Shown in pieces: positions 26,782 to 38,463 of a DNA stretch of 64,000 nt. The position numbers and the translations under genes are program-made. Location of the stretch: positions 12,879,390 to 12,943,389 of the forward strand of contig NC_065882.2 in NCBI RefSeq assembly GCF_932274485.2, written 5' to 3'. Origin of the DNA: Patella vulgata. Lineage: Eukaryota > Mollusca > Gastropoda > Patellidae. Numbering within the stretch: the stretch's first letter is position 1; every line of letters begins with the position of its first letter. Below the pieces are notes generated by a model. The model did not search any database. It was not told where the DNA came from and saw nothing but the letters and a program-made list of their open reading frames with translations.

Positions 26782-26968
26782 TGACAAGGGGCAGAGTTGC
26801 CTGTCAAACCTCATGGTTTTTCTACATATCCTCCGATTTCCCCCCACTGCTAAAGACCCCTACATGTGGAAACAAATTATTGAAACGAAACTGAACCATA
26901 TGTCAGTCCCTAATTGACCTAGATTGAATCAAACGGATATGTAAACCCCATTTCTCTATCCCTCTTTT
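26782..26968 (+). mobile_element. SINE family A, sense on plus strand
   Basis: This is one of few copies in the opposite orientation. It begins within gtgacaaggggcagagttgc (5'-truncated), runs through cactgctaaagacccctaca, and ends taaaccccatttctctatcc. Confidence 0.8.
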
Positions 26969-27432
26969 ATAAACAAAAACAGATATTTTTTAAAAGTCTG
27001 AATGTTTTTACTTCCCGTTAATTTATGGACTGTATAAATAACGATGATACCTGTCAGTTCGAAACATTATTTAACGATCTATTTGTCTGGCTGTGAATTT
27101 AAAGCCTTCTTACGACTTCATTACTAAGTGTAAAGAAAAAGATATTTCAGCAAAAAGAATTAATTTACTCGCATATGCTTGACAATTTAAAGATCATCCA
27201 ATTCTAAAGACTGATGTATGTTTTCTTCCAAAGCCTTTCAAATAAAATATGTGACAGGCTTTTTAGCGAACCCATCAAATGACACTGGTAGCACGTTCAA
27301 TCAATTCTAAATGAAGAGGCCAGGATTTCTAGTGCAAAATATCATCAGAATATAACTGATGAGTTTTAAGGTTGGTAGAAGGATAGAGGAAGAAATCTGT
27401 TCTTTCGTCTAATTCAATTGTCTAGAAGAAGC

Positions 27433-27610
27433 AAAGAGTGAGCGAGTTAAAAAATATTTAACATCCACTCAACACAGACTTTTGGACTAACATATAGTAC
27501 ATTCACTTCACTTGCCTTGTGAGCCCTTTAGACAGCACACCAAACAATCTTGGCTTAGGCTGGGATTCCAACCTGGAGCATTCCAGAATCTTATAGCCTG
27601 ATCGCTCACT
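27433..27610 (-). mobile_element. SINE family A, degenerate
   Basis: The plus strand has atttaacatccactcaacac and ggactaacatatagtac, followed by a strongly altered core. Confidence 0.5.
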
Positions 27611-28458
27611 ATTGTGACCCCCTGTTCATGAGACAAGGCGTGCATACAGTGCAGGATTAACCATTAGACAAATAAAGCATGTGCCTTTGGATCAGCCAAG
27701 AATCTAGGCCACAGAAAAATAAAGCAACAAAACTTTTGATAATTATCAGGTGATGACAAAAACGCTTCCCTTTATTTCTATGTACGATAATATAGTAAAG
27801 TAATTTTTGTTGTTAAATTCAACTTTCTTCCATTTATCGATGAACTCAAAATATCTGTATTTTCAGGGCACCTGTCAAAATGTGTCTTAGGGCCAGCGGA
27901 GCCTTCATTTGGCACTGTGTGCATACTCTGCATGTATACCATTCAGACTTATAATAATTCATTGTTTTGTGTGTGTGTGTGCCTTCCTTAACGGCATCAT
28001 TTATAATAACTATACAATATGCATCATTTAGTTTATGAATCAAAGAATATGATATTTCTTTTGAGGAAGCAGAATACAGAAAGGAAATGAATCATTTACA
28101 ACTAATTTTTACACTGACCTAAAAACATATATAAACCTATACTCATCTAAAAATAACTCCACAAATTTGGCAGAATGTTATTAATTACGACTTCAGACAT
28201 GAAACTGGGGGGAAATAGGTTCGTTTATTATCCATTTAACAATCAATTAACAGTTGGCCTGTTGTCTGCTAATGGTTTTAGAGAAAATCGGAATTTAGCT
28301 AAGTTATTTTTTTTTTTTCGTTTCTCTCAGATCATAATGACCTGTGTTAGGCTGGCCTGTAGATATGTCAGTTTATTTATACCAATAATTACAGCTCACA
28401 AGTTAGCCTGTACTAGTAATACAAGGAAAGAGAGAGAGAGAGAGAGAGAGAGGGAGGT

Positions 28459-28609
28459 GAAATGAAATGGGGTTTAACATCCTACTGTTCTGCTCCTATG
28501 CTGGGCTAATGAAGACGGGCATACGCCATACAGTGTGCTATGAGGGAAATTTTGCCCGGGCAGCGGCACTATCGCCTACTCTTATATCAAATTCCAACTG
28601 CCAAGGGAT
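28459..28609 (-). mobile_element. SINE family B, 5'-truncated recent copy
   Basis: The plus strand runs from gaaatgaaatggggtttaac to ccaactgccaagggata, where a short A fragment begins. Confidence 0.85.
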
Positions 28610-28665
28610 AGAGAGAGAGAGTTTGAACTCTACCGACACAAACTAGGTTATTGTTGAATGAATAA
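28610..28665 (-). mobile_element. SINE family A, very short 3' fragment abutting a B copy
   Basis: A plus-strand GA run and accgacacaaactaggttatt sit directly at the broken edge of the B copy at 28459-28609. Confidence 0.6.
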
Positions 28666-29554
28666 TTCCCCCTACGCCCCCCCCCACCCAAATTCAAGAC
28701 AGGACCTGTGTATCTCCTATCTCAACATTTCCTAACATTACTTTACATTTTTTGACACTCTTTTATTTCAAAATCCCAATTCGAACAACCAAAACAATTT
28801 CCATTTTATATATTCTTATCTAGACTTGTGTTGATCCAATATGTAAAACGGATTAGAAACGCATAACAAAGTAGTAGGCAACAATAAGTTTTCAACATGG
28901 AGGCCATTCACAACAGAGATCTACTCTCAAAGTAGGTACTTTTCTGTGTTCAATATGACAATCAACAAGCTCTAGTTTTGTTTTGCAGGTGAAGACTGAG
29001 ATTTTATTATTCGAGATCTGCAAATAACTTGTACCGAGTAAAGACCTACATTTATCTCGGGAAAAGAAAAATAAATCCTGTTCTGATCTACTATAATTGA
29101 TCTATGATTTCTAAGTCCATTCTGATTATATCTGACCACCTTTCGAGTTTTCTCCAAAACTCCGCGGACAACATAAATTCCAAAATAATCTCCTTTAATC
29201 CTGAACGTCTGGTTCTTTAAGATAATCAGTAGTCTTAGTCATCCAGATGTTTGATAATCTATAAAAGAGACGTGTGTGTCTGGTTAATCAAGAACAGATA
29301 ATCATGACATCATGGGCAATCTGAAGACAATTATCAGAGACAACAGAAATCAAGAGTTATGAAAGAAAGTACAAATGTTTCCTTTACAAGAGTATTATGG
29401 GAGAACCTATCTTCAACCAGCTGAGTAGGAAGGAAATTCCAACATACTGAGGGAAAGACAAATGAAATGGGGTTTATTGTAGTTTGCAAGGCGTTCAAAA
29501 CACCTCAAATGACATGCAGAGACCTTAAACTCATTCAAGTACACATCTTCCAAA

Positions 29555-29850
29555 ATGAAATGATATGGGGTTTAAACTCCTACTGTTCTGGTCCGACTGG
29601 TCTACACGGGCATACACCATACAGTGTGCTATGAGGGAAATTTTGCCTAGACAACAGCATTACCGCCTACTGCCAAGGGATCTTTTACGTGCACGCCAAT
29701 GTGTACACAGGACCTTGTCTATCCGTCCCATCCAAATGACTATATATTGTCGCTTGCCAGGCCCTGAGTCCTGCACCACTGACAAGAGGGAACCACGCCA
29801 GAAAATCCCTAAGATCTTTCCCAGCGGCTCCCAAAGAGTAAGACAGGACA
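29555..29850 (-). mobile_element. SINE family B, nearly complete
   Basis: The plus strand runs from aaatgaaatgatatggggtt through acgtgcacgccaatgtgtac to a partly decayed head. A second B-like tail scrap (aaatgaaatggggttta) lies at 29461-29477. Confidence 0.85.
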
Positions 29851-29960
29851 AGAGTTAGGGCGATGGGCAGCGCTTAATGTTACCTATGTTGTTCCTCAGG
29901 ATATTCCAGGAGCAGGAAGTCAAGCCAGACAAATCAAACATCTAGTCCTTTGGATGAAAT

Positions 29961-30239
29961 GAGAGAGAGAGAGAAATGGGGTTTAACGTCCACTCGACAC
30001 AAACTAGGTCATTTCGGGACTAACATATGGTTTAATTCTATTTCAATAATTCGCTTGCGCGTAGGGGTCTTTAGCAGTGGGAGGAAACCGGAGGACCCGG
30101 AGAAAACCCACGAGGTTGGACAGGCAACCCTACTCCTTGTCACGTACAACCGGGGATTCGAAACCACGCCAGTCGACTCAATGACAGACTTTATGATACA
30201 GCGTGCGCACGCTAACCATTCAGCCATCCAACCCCCCTT
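29961..30239 (-). mobile_element. SINE family A, near full length, with TSD
   Basis: This is a tRNA-headed SINE read on the minus strand. The head begins ttggatggctgaatggttag (A box) and has a B box tttcgaatcccc. The core contains cctcccactgctaaagaccc, and the 3' end is gttaaaccccatttctctctc. The direct repeat gatgaaat lies at 29953-29960 and 30240-30247. It is one of the least diverged copies and serves here as the family reference. The head resembles tRNA-Ser or tRNA-Leu (ggccgaatggtta plus a long variable region). Confidence 0.92.
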
Positions 30240-30329
30240 GATGAAATTAAAACCGAGGTCTTGTGCACATATTGCATGCATGTAGTGCAACCATTAGCAG
30301 TTCGAATTCAAAATAAGAATAGCCATAGT

Positions 30330-30441
30330 GCTCTGTCCAGGTTAAATTTCCCTCATAGCACACGGCATGGCATACATGTATGCCCGTCTACATTAGTCTG
30401 GAAGGTGCAGAAAGGTAGTAGATTAACCTCATTTCATTTCT
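30330..30441 (+). mobile_element. SINE family B, 3' part, plus strand
   Basis: It has aaatttccctcatagcacac, tatgcccgtctacattagtc and a 3' end of ttaacctcatttcatttc. Confidence 0.75.
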
Positions 30442-30789
30442 GATAAATTTTCCATATGGAAATGACCCCCACCCCTTTCATTATATAACCACTAATACAA
30501 ACCATACATATATAACATTGTCTTACATGATCTAAAATAACCATATTACATGACATAAACTATCATTATGCTTATTATGTAAGGAAAGATAACTCTGAAC
30601 AGATTGTAATTAGTGGTTGATACAAGTTACTAACTTCAAAACTTGGCCAGACATACAAATTGGTACCACAGTTTAACTAGCAATCTTCTCTAAATACAAC
30701 CATTTTAATAGATTACATCATATAACAAGGGATATTGAAAAGATGTCTCAGAATCTTCAACAATAACGGACGTAAAGTTGTAGTAGTAG

Positions 30790-30987
30790 TACTAGCTGGT
30801 GGTTCAATGTCTACTTCCATCAACAAAAACTAGGTCATTTCAGGACTAACATATGGTTCAATTTTACTTCAATATTTCGCTGTCACGTACAACCACAGAA
30901 ATCGAAAACCATGCCAGTTGACTCAATGACAGACCTGATGATACAATGCGCACACGCTAACCATTCGGCCGTCCAACACCCCCCACA
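30790..30987 (-). mobile_element. SINE family A with internal deletion
   Basis: The 3' half (aactaggtcatttcaggact) joins tcgctgtcacgtacaaccac directly, losing about 90 bp of core. The head ends cattcggccgtccaacaccc on the plus strand. Confidence 0.75.
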
Positions 30988-31462
30988 GACAAAGAGACCT
31001 AAAACATCAGTTTAACATGATATAATAACAGATAACGTTAATAATTACTTACAGATACTAAAATACCTAAACCTTGTAATCTTATTAACTAGTTTACACA
31101 GACAATCATCCACTGTTTACTGTCTAAACCCTAGTCCTTTTGATGTCCAAATATCATGTTACAAACAAGACTTGGGTTGACAGTATTGAAGTGGGATCTG
31201 TTTTATAGTCTTTAGTCTTTAGCTGATACTTAAGAAATGTAAAACAGTTGAAACGTGAAGCCTTATCACTACCCCCTTCCTAGTACTGATTAAAAACCTT
31301 GCACATCTGTATAAACTATCTCCACAGGTATTCATCCGCCCAAAGATATTTTTACTGAAATTTTCCAGACAACAAACAAAGAAGACTGGTTTTTATGTCA
31401 AGGACAAATTAATTTGTTCACTCAACATTTTGGCTGTTTATGTCTCTGATCTTCAGTTGTGG

Positions 31463-31695
31463 GATTGTTAATCCCTTACAAAGTACAATTTTTTCTAAAC
31501 GGAATGTCAGTCCATAAATGGTTCAATTCCATTCAGTATTTACAAAGATATGACAAATTGAAAATTTCCAAAGATCTGGCATCCCTTGCAAAGTACAATT
31601 CTGTCTAAAAGGAGTTAACAGTCCAAAAATGGTTCAATTCCATTCAATATTTACAAAGATATGATAAATTTTGAACATTTCCGGAGATCTGGCAT
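31463..31695. repeat. Tandem duplication, unit about 112 bp
   Basis: The blocks aaatggttcaattccattca, atttacaaagatatgacaaa and agatctggcatc occur twice. Confidence 0.85.
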
Positions 31696-32844
31696 CATTT
31701 GCAGATGTTATAAACAAGCCAGTGCCTGCTTTAAGTGTTGGGTAAAATCTTTTGATAGGCCTCTTTATAATCTCATTTACTACAAAACCGGGAGATTATC
31801 AACCTTGATATTTTGGTTTTGCTTTCTTAAATGTTAAATTATCAATTTGACAATTATTGTAGTTTGCAAGTGATTCAAAATCCTTCAAATGATCATCATC
31901 AGCTTTTAACATGGGCCTTGCCTCAATTAAAACTGGTCACATATGGAAACTTGAAAATGGGAACCAACGAATAAAAATAAATGTATTTGAATCACCGTAT
32001 TTATTATCATGAACTAAAAACATCTGTTTTAAACTCAAACAACCAATTTCTAGCTGATATTTAAAACGGAAAACATTTTTTTTCTTCAAACAAACCTACA
32101 TTCTTATAAAGATCAAAACATATGTCTTTTAAGAAAAATCCTCATAATACATGCGTAATGGTTTTGGTAAACTTTAAAAATATATTCAACTTTCTGGTTA
32201 TCTTTTAAAATATTCGATGTTTTTGGTGATAAGCAAATACGTTATTCACCACCCATGGTCTCAAGTTCAATGTTTTTTTCCAAAATTGTTTTGAGAAAGT
32301 TTTACAAATCTTATTAGAGGCTTCTAGTAAATGAAACACAAGCTTCAACAGAAAGTAATGTTTTTGACAGCTGGTTGATCAAGTGACATATAGATTGTGT
32401 CATCCAGTTGTCATGAGAGCTTGTCAAGCTAGACAGATTAGGGACAAGTCTGCTGTAAAAAAATAGAAAACAAAATGTCATATCGACTAACAACATTATG
32501 TTTAAAACGTTTGTTATAGAGGGGAAACAAGAAGACTTTGTATCTGTCGACTTGATCATCACCGAGAACGATTTAACAAAAATGTCAATAGATAATAATC
32601 ATATAGTTACTAGTACCGTTAGGCCGGCACCAACAACTCGGAGAGACAAGGCTGGACAAGGTGATATAAACCAGAGTCTGTATGTAATTTGGGGGATTTG
32701 TTATAGATTGCAGAATTCATGAAAATAATCAAAGGGTTAATAGGGTTTAATAGTGCAATCTGTCCTTCACCAATGATAAGGAGAAACCAGACTGGACAAT
32801 GTGAAATAAACCAATGTGTATATGTAAAAGTTTGTAACAGAATA

Positions 32845-33140
32845 CTCTAAAAAGACAAATAACTCAATGTTACAGAATACTCAAATAAGTACAATAATTC
32901 AAGCTACAGAATACTCAAATGTTACTGAATACTCAAATAAGCCCAATAATTCAAGTTACAGAATACTCAAATGTTACTGACTACTCAAATAACCACAATA
33001 ATTCAACACTGCACAATACTCAAATAAGCACAATATTTCAATGTTACACAATACTCAAATGACCACAATAACTCAATGTTACAGAATACACAAATAACCA
33101 CAATAATTCAATACTCAAATAAGCCCAATAATTCAATGTA
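32845..33140. repeat. Tandem repeat, unit about 38 bp, about seven copies
   Basis: The unit ttacagaatactcaaataag cacaataattcaatg recurs with partial 19-bp sub-units. Confidence 0.85.
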
Positions 33141-33314
33141 AATTACTATTTACATATAATTAATCTGTTGAAGCACAAATGTCAAATTAATTCATGAGAG
33201 TAAAATGTCATCTAGTAGCTTTATTTACCATATTTAATGAGTGTGATTCAGCATATCATTCCCTATACAGAAGAGCTTGTGTTAATATTCAGTCATTTTT
33301 GTTTTGTGGGTATT

Positions 33315-33669
33315 GCAAAATGAAATGAAATGGGGTTTAACGTCCTACTGTTCTGCTCCTATACTGGGCTAATGAAGACGGGCATACGCCATACAGTGTG
33401 CTATGAGGGAAATTTTGCCAACTCTTATATAGAATTCCAACTGCCAAGGGATCTTTTACGTGCATTCCAATGTATACACAGGACCTCGTTTTTTCGTTTC
33501 ATCCGAAGGACTAGACAGCTGTCCTTGGCCAGCCCTCCGTCCTGCATCACTAACATGGGGGAACCACGCCGGAAAATCTGGATGAACTTTCTCGGCCAAT
33601 GCAGGGATCGAACACCCGACCTCCAGGCTAGCGAGCCAGCGTCTTACCCACTTAACCACGTGATCCCCA
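33315..33669 (-). mobile_element. SINE family B, near full length, with TSD
   Basis: This is the reference copy for family B on the minus strand. The head has an A box ggttaagtgggtaag and a B box gttcgatccc. The core contains acgtaaaagatcccttggca, and the 3' end is gttaaaccccatttcatttc. The duplication tgggtatt lies at 33307-33314 and 33670-33677. About 20 bp of core (the cccgggcagcggcactatcg block) are missing relative to other copies. The 166-codon open frame here is SINE sequence. Confidence 0.9.
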
Positions 33670-33841
33670 TGGGTATTTCGGTTATAATCCTGCACTTATA
33701 TTACTATATATATATATGTGTGTTCCCCGTTCGGATGCTAGAGTTAAGCTGTTTTTTTTTAAAAAACAACACATGGCTATGTCAAGCACAATCCTTCTTG
33801 TGTCTGTCATTAAGTACAACAAAGAATTGATTTAAATCAGT

Positions 33842-33915
33842 CTTTTTATTGATACGTTTAATACATGTCCGGAAACAAGTTCAAAATTGTCTGGTACAAT
33901 TAAAATCATTATTGC
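33842..33915 (+). repeat. Dispersed repeat of unknown class, copy 2
   Basis: It has tttttattgatacgtttaat, acatgtccggaaacaagttc and gtctggtacaattaaaatca. Confidence 0.4.
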
Positions 33916-34689
33916 CAGGGCTTCTGAATGAAATGGAGGATGAGGGGTGTGTTCAATCCTTATGCGACAATGGGAGTAGTTATCTATCTAAACTCACCGA
34001 TTTCCCCAATTCTCAAGATTTAACCCACTGCTAAAGAAACACGCGACTTTTTCTTAAAGGTTTTAAGACAGCCCCTCTGAAGGATGGTCTGCGATATATC
34101 ACCTTAGGTGAGAGCAGACGTAAAGCCCCTATTATAAAAGAACCATTAGCACCCTACAAAGGCCATGTGTGTACATAATACCATATTTAATGAGTGTATA
34201 TGTTTACACCAATTAACATATTATTGTTACACCACGGTTATATAACGAGTTTGGTCTGGCACTAAAGATCAATCATTGAATTAATTACACTAACATCGCT
34301 TATACTGTTAACCTATTTTCATAAACACCAAACACACATTGGAAATTCCCTAAATAATCTTAATTAAATCAACCTGTCCATAATATCATCAAATGTTAAA
34401 TTAGTAATAAACAACAAAATAACATTTGTAGTTCCTCTGAACCCCGTGCTGAAAGCACTATTTGTCATTACATTATAAAACTGAATATTATCTCCATTAA
34501 AAACCAAATATCCTGAAGATGTACTAACTGATAAAAATAACAAAATCAAATTATCCAATTTTTTTGCAAATTTATAAATTCAATTACACCAAACTTTAAA
34601 TAGAGTCACAAGGTAAATTTATATTACTTATCATTATGTATTACCATATATTCCGCAGTAACTTTGTGAGAGGTTATGTGAAATAAAAA

Positions 34690-34945
34690 GTGAAATGAGG
34701 GAAATTTGTCGGACAGTGGCACTACAGTATACTCTTATATCAAATTCCAAATGCCAAGGAATCTTTTATGTGCACCCCAATGTGTACAAGGGACTCCAGT
34801 TTTTCGTCCATCTTAACAACTATACGTTGTCCCTTGCCAGGCCCTCGGTCCTGCACCACCAACAAGGGGAGAATCACACCTGAAAATCCTGATGAACACA
34901 GAACCTCTGGGTTAGCGAGCCAATGTCTTACTCAATGATTATGTG
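34690..34945 (-). mobile_element. SINE family B, 3' end missing
   Basis: The plus strand begins at gaaatgagggaaatttgtcg, keeps caccccaatgtgtac and cctgcaccaccaacaagggg, and ends in the head block gggttagcgagccaatgtct. Confidence 0.75.
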
Positions 34946-35058
34946 AAATAAACCAATACCAATAGACATAATCTCCTGAATTCATTTTTCATTTCTGCAT
35001 AGCTACCCAAGGTCAATCAGGGGAGAACCTTGATAAAGTGAAAAACTTTCAAGGTTTA

Positions 35059-35310
35059 GAGAAAGAGAGATTAGTTGGCTCATAGTCCAGATGACTCTAA
35101 TCAGGTCCATATATATCGGGACTACTACATATTGGAGGTTTAAAATCATTATTTCAATAATTTGCTTGCATGCAGGATTCATTGCCAGTGAGATGGAAAC
35201 CAGAGAATTCTGAGAAAACCTATAAGGTTAGGCAGACTATCCTAATCAATGTCACACAAAGGCCTGGAATAGAAGCCACAATACTTGCATAGATGATACG
35301 AAATAAACTC
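35059..35310 (-). mobile_element. SINE family A, old and heavily diverged
   Basis: The plus strand keeps tatttcaataatttgcttgc, ggaaaccagagaattctgag and aaacctataaggttaggcag. The ends are hard to define. Confidence 0.6.
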
Positions 35311-35575
35311 CCACACAATATTTTCTTATTATAACTCTTTCTCTGTATATTTCATTCGGTCGGATTCAACGCAAAGTTGATCAAAACCAATTTGGCTGTT
35401 TCAATAACTATTACCCGAGAAATATCATGAACTTTCAGAATCTTTAGTAAGACTTGATAATGGGATTCTAAGTCTGGATTGTCAAGTATTAATCCACAAG
35501 ATCTCTAAACAACAGATCTAAGTCATTATTTATTTATACCGAGATGTTGGGAGTAAATCACATGTGTACAAGTAA

Positions 35576-35960
35576 TAATGTTGTGTATAAAATATTCATC
35601 AGACCTGGTTATTGAATACAGTTAACTTAATGTGACAATAGTAGCTTGTTTATATGTACTGTTCAGTCAACTCTTACAAACCCCCAGAAAATGAAGAAAT
35701 TTTAAATAAATATTTGTCATTTTTAAAAAACTTTAACTCTTTTGCTACTGAGTGGCACTAAAATATTCATCAGACCTGGTTATTGAATACAGTTAACTTA
35801 GTTTGACAATAGTAGCTTGTTTATATCTACTGTTCATGACGTCAACTCTTACAAACCAAAAAAATTTTTTAAAAAAATGAAGAAATTTTAAATAAACGAC
35901 TTGAATATTTGTCATTTTAAAAGCACTTTAACTTTTTTTTGCTACTGAGTGGCACTAAAA
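35576..35960. repeat. Tandem duplication, unit about 180 bp
   Basis: The blocks atattcatcagacctggtta, ttgaatacagttaactta and gctactgagtggcactaaaa mark the two copies. The second copy has gained A-rich and T-rich insertions. Confidence 0.9.
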
Positions 35961-36170
35961 GACAGCAGGACTGAGTGCTAAGCCATTTAGCTATAAATAG
36001 CTCTAATGGAATGCTTTGCTAAAAATTAAATATATTAACATAAAATGAAAATATTTTGATGAAATGTTCAGGACATCTTTCTAATATATCATTGGACCGT
36101 GTATCAAATTTTGATGTAGGTACAATGATTTTGTCAGTCATACTGTTTATTCTATTTATCTATTTATAGA

Positions 36171-36404
36171 ATGAGTATTAAAAAACAACAACGCCCATTT
36201 ACGCACACACCAGTAGAATTACTACGATCAAAACATGTTTCTTCGTTGGAATTTATCGTCAATTGTTCTGAACATTTCGAGTCACTTTCAACTTCGTTAT
36301 CGGAGTCTAAATCGAAGAGAATAGTCTTCAAAGCACCCGATAGATTTAGCCAACCGATAAAGATGTGTAGAGATAAAAGGGGAAAACCCTACTTCCCTTT
36401 TTAA
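36171..36404 (+). CDS. Unidentified 77-codon open frame
   Basis: The frame runs from MSIKKQQRPFTHTPVELLRS to KMCRDKRGKPYFPF and a stop. It is not low complexity, is rich in S, K and R, and has clearly more CpG dinucleotides than the AT-rich DNA around it. Just upstream, ttctatttatctatttatag looks like an acceptor, so it might be a last exon with the ATG as an internal codon. The opposite strand is also open over most of the region (FDLDSDNEVESDSKCSEQ), so strand is uncertain. I recognise no family. It lies antisense to LAR, about 1.4 kb past the FN3-1 exon. Confidence 0.3.
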   Translation: MSIKKQQRPFTHTPVELLRSKHVSSLEFIVNCSEHFESLSTSLSESKSKRIVFKAPDRFSQPIKMCRDKRGKPYFPF

Positions 36405-36910
36405 AAACAATTCCGCATTTACCCAACTGGCATGTCTCATTTTAATTTTTTTTTTTTTTGGATTTTTGAAAGCTCAATCAAACTTTGTCCATTCTGATCA
36501 AAACCTGACAAAACAATTATCAGACTTTCTTGGTCTATTTTCTTTCTCTTAACACCAACACGACAAATCAAACAATTAAATTGGTCCAACAAGATTACAG
36601 AATCACAATCAATCGTCTTATCAAAAAAAACTTAATTGTCCATTAAATTGAACAATCACGGACTAATAGAACACCCATTGATAAGATCCCAACACAAACA
36701 AAGACCCTCAAAACAGTTTTCTTCAAATATTGATGAAGAAGCCGAATATATTTTGATTTTTCCACCACTGTTTGTTCTAACGCTTTGTGATTTTTTGTTT
36801 TTGGCATGAATCAATACCATATAGTATTTACTTTATGTATAAATATATTATAATTTCTAATGCCTTGGAAACAGAAAACAAATACATTTATCTTAAATAT
36901 AAAATTACTT

Positions 36911-37105
36911 TCAATCGAAAAACCGAGTACAAAAAATATTGCAATAACCTAATTTAAATAGTTACAATAAAAAGTTTCAATATTGAACTTTTTCTTGTGT
37001 CTGCATGCAAAATGTAACTGCAATAAATGGATCGAAAAACTCAGTATGGAAAATACTTCAATTTAAGGAGCTGCAATAAAAAGTTCTGATATTGGATAAA
37101 GTAAT
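36911..37105. repeat. Diverged tandem duplication, unit about 120 bp
   Basis: The blocks aatcgaaaaaccgagtac / gatcgaaaaactcagtat and caataaaaagtt mark two copies. Confidence 0.55.
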
Positions 37106-37768
37106 TGTAATGAATGTATTCAGGGTATAAGATAGTCAATTATAAACTTTTATGAAATAATATAAAATATAATAAGGACATCTATTGTAATAATGAAATT
37201 TTATATTATATTCAATTTAATTCATGCTAAATATAGAACATAAGCAAACTCCAAATATATCTGTCAAAATCTGAAAAAATCAGAATGATCCCCCCCCCCA
37301 AAAAAAAAAATTTATGTCTCTGATCTAAAATTGCATGGTAGGCCTATAAACGAGCATAAAATCTATGCAAGAAACCGAAATCATAACTTTTGACTAAATT
37401 CCAAATTTTGACTGATATACTTGGAGTACGCTTTCAACCTGTATTTTTGATTGATTTTTAAAAACTAACCCCACACGCACCCATCATCATTCGTCTGTAA
37501 CCCCTCCTCATTCTACCCTTCGTCACAAAAACAGACAAAAGCTCAGAAAATCTACAAGAAGCGACTACATGTACTGTAACCATTTGCCACAATAAAATCC
37601 ACAGTAAGAAAAAAGAAAGCCCAAAAGAAAAGCATCTAATTTTTAAAAATTTGGAACAACTGAACAAAAAAAAGAAGGTGCAGCCATTTAATTAATCATG
37701 TGCTAATAAAACCAAAAACAATTTTTTTTCACAATTTTTTTTTTCATGAAACTAAAACTTTTACAAAC

Positions 37769-38056
37769 CTAATTCCCCAGTCGTGACTTGAATTGATTTG
37801 CTGGGGGGCCCACGGCCGATGCTATTCTCGGCTATGACTCTTACTTCATATGTTGTGTAGGCCTTCAGTTGATCGAGAATGTATTCAGTTTTATCGATGT
37901 TGATTTTTTCACTAAATCTATTTCCCTGTTTCGTGTTCATTTTAAATTGAACAATATACGATTTGACAGGTTCCAAGTTTCCACTTTCCCACGTTAGTTT
38001 GACAGATGTGGCGGTGACTTCCGAATCCCGGAGTCTGACAGGAGGACTGGGCGTTG
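37769..38056 (-). CDS. Lar: LAR-type receptor tyrosine phosphatase, exon for FN3 domain 1
   Basis: This internal exon of 288 nt (96 codons) encodes the first fibronectin type III domain of the same LAR-type receptor. The acceptor is ATTCCTGCAG just before 38056, and the donor is G/GTTTGT after 37769. The donor has T at intron position +3 and is weaker than that of the Ig3 exon. Both borders are phase 1, so the Ig3 exon end (VIVE plus one base) joins to give VIVEATPSPPVRL. Visible hallmarks are TATSVKLTWESGN, the core tyrosine in TTYEVRV, and NSIGRGPPS near the end, which match FN3-1 of the family as I remember it. The domain is extracellular and membrane-proximal to the Ig domains. An ATG-initiated frame running to 38186 only reads into the intron and is not a real start. 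No FN3-2 exon was found at lower coordinates, so the next intron probably exceeds 37 kb. Confidence 0.94.
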
Positions 38057-38280
38057 CTGCAGGAATACACGGAACGAATAGAATTAGCATTAAACCATAA
38101 ATATGATACATATTCCATTTAAATATTGTAGTAGAGATGTGATTGTGCCCACGCGAAATTTTGCTGCGGTGCTGCAGAATGGCCATGCTTATTGCCTGAT
38201 TTTATAATAATACAACTTAATGCATCCTAGTAGCTTCTAATAGAAAGATTGTGTCGCAAGAGTGAATAAAGTAATCCAAA

Positions 38281-38463
38281 ATGAATGAAAGTTCTCTAGC
38301 CACTAAACTAAGTGTTTGTAGAGATTTAAGAGAAGAAATAAAAATCCTGTCTACTGTGATAAGAGGTGACAACAACACAAGGGAACAGATCGGAAAAGTT
38401 CCACAATTTCTGTTCATAAAAACTGAATCCTTTTTTTTTTATTTTTGCAATAAAAGGTCGTGA
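38281..38463 (+). CDS. Unidentified 60-codon open frame next to the FN3-1 exon
   Basis: The frame begins MNESSLATKLSVCRDLREEI and then KILSTVIRGDNNTREQIGKV; the end (FFFYF) reads through a T run. Stops lie directly upstream in frame. The first 45 residues look charged and possibly helical, but no family is recognised. It lies antisense in the LAR intron, 225 bp from the FN3-1 acceptor. The other strand is also open. A chance frame is the likeliest explanation. Confidence 0.15.
   Translation: MNESSLATKLSVCRDLREEIKILSTVIRGDNNTREQIGKVPQFLFIKTESFFFYFCNKRS

Larger units (their letters stand above)
1..37768 (-). other. Downstream LAR intron (partial), SINE- and minisatellite-rich
   Basis: This is inferred intron 3' of the FN3-1 exon, with no FN3-2 exon recognised. 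It is a mosaic of older A and B SINE copies, tandem duplications and MITEs. Stretches larger than 300 bp where I see nothing recognisable include 261-640, 900-1425, 1510-3895, 5445-6300, 9360-9905, 15000-16500, 17745-18655, 18940-19910, 20200-20650, 21415-22550, 23460-24150, 25380-25970, 26970-27430, 28670-29460, 33920-34690, 35965-36170 and 36410-36910. Confidence 0.5.

Noticed and set aside
25970-26790. Matching cttgtcacagacaagc sequences in inverted orientation 800 bp apart, as ends of an element
   Set aside because: The right copy overlaps a SINE A start (gtgacaagg is in its consensus) and the left copy is a small hairpin by itself, so the pairing is probably chance.
30009-30290. Open frames over SINE A (also at 52472, 53888, 61513)
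   Set aside because: All give the same AEWLARxxCII...STGVVSNP-type peptide from reading the SINE head and core; not a conserved gene.
33330-33830. 166-codon open frame, the longest in the window
   Set aside because: It starts inside a family B SINE and reads through its core and head into flanking T-rich DNA. Similar peptides (tcctactgttctgctcc-derived) recur at other B copies.
37761-38186. 141-codon frame with an apparent signal-like N-terminus (MYHIYGLMLILFVPCIPA) as a secreted FN3 protein
   Set aside because: The part before ATPSPP lies upstream of a good splice acceptor, and the upstream Ig3 exon joins perfectly there. The hydrophobic stretch is translated intron.
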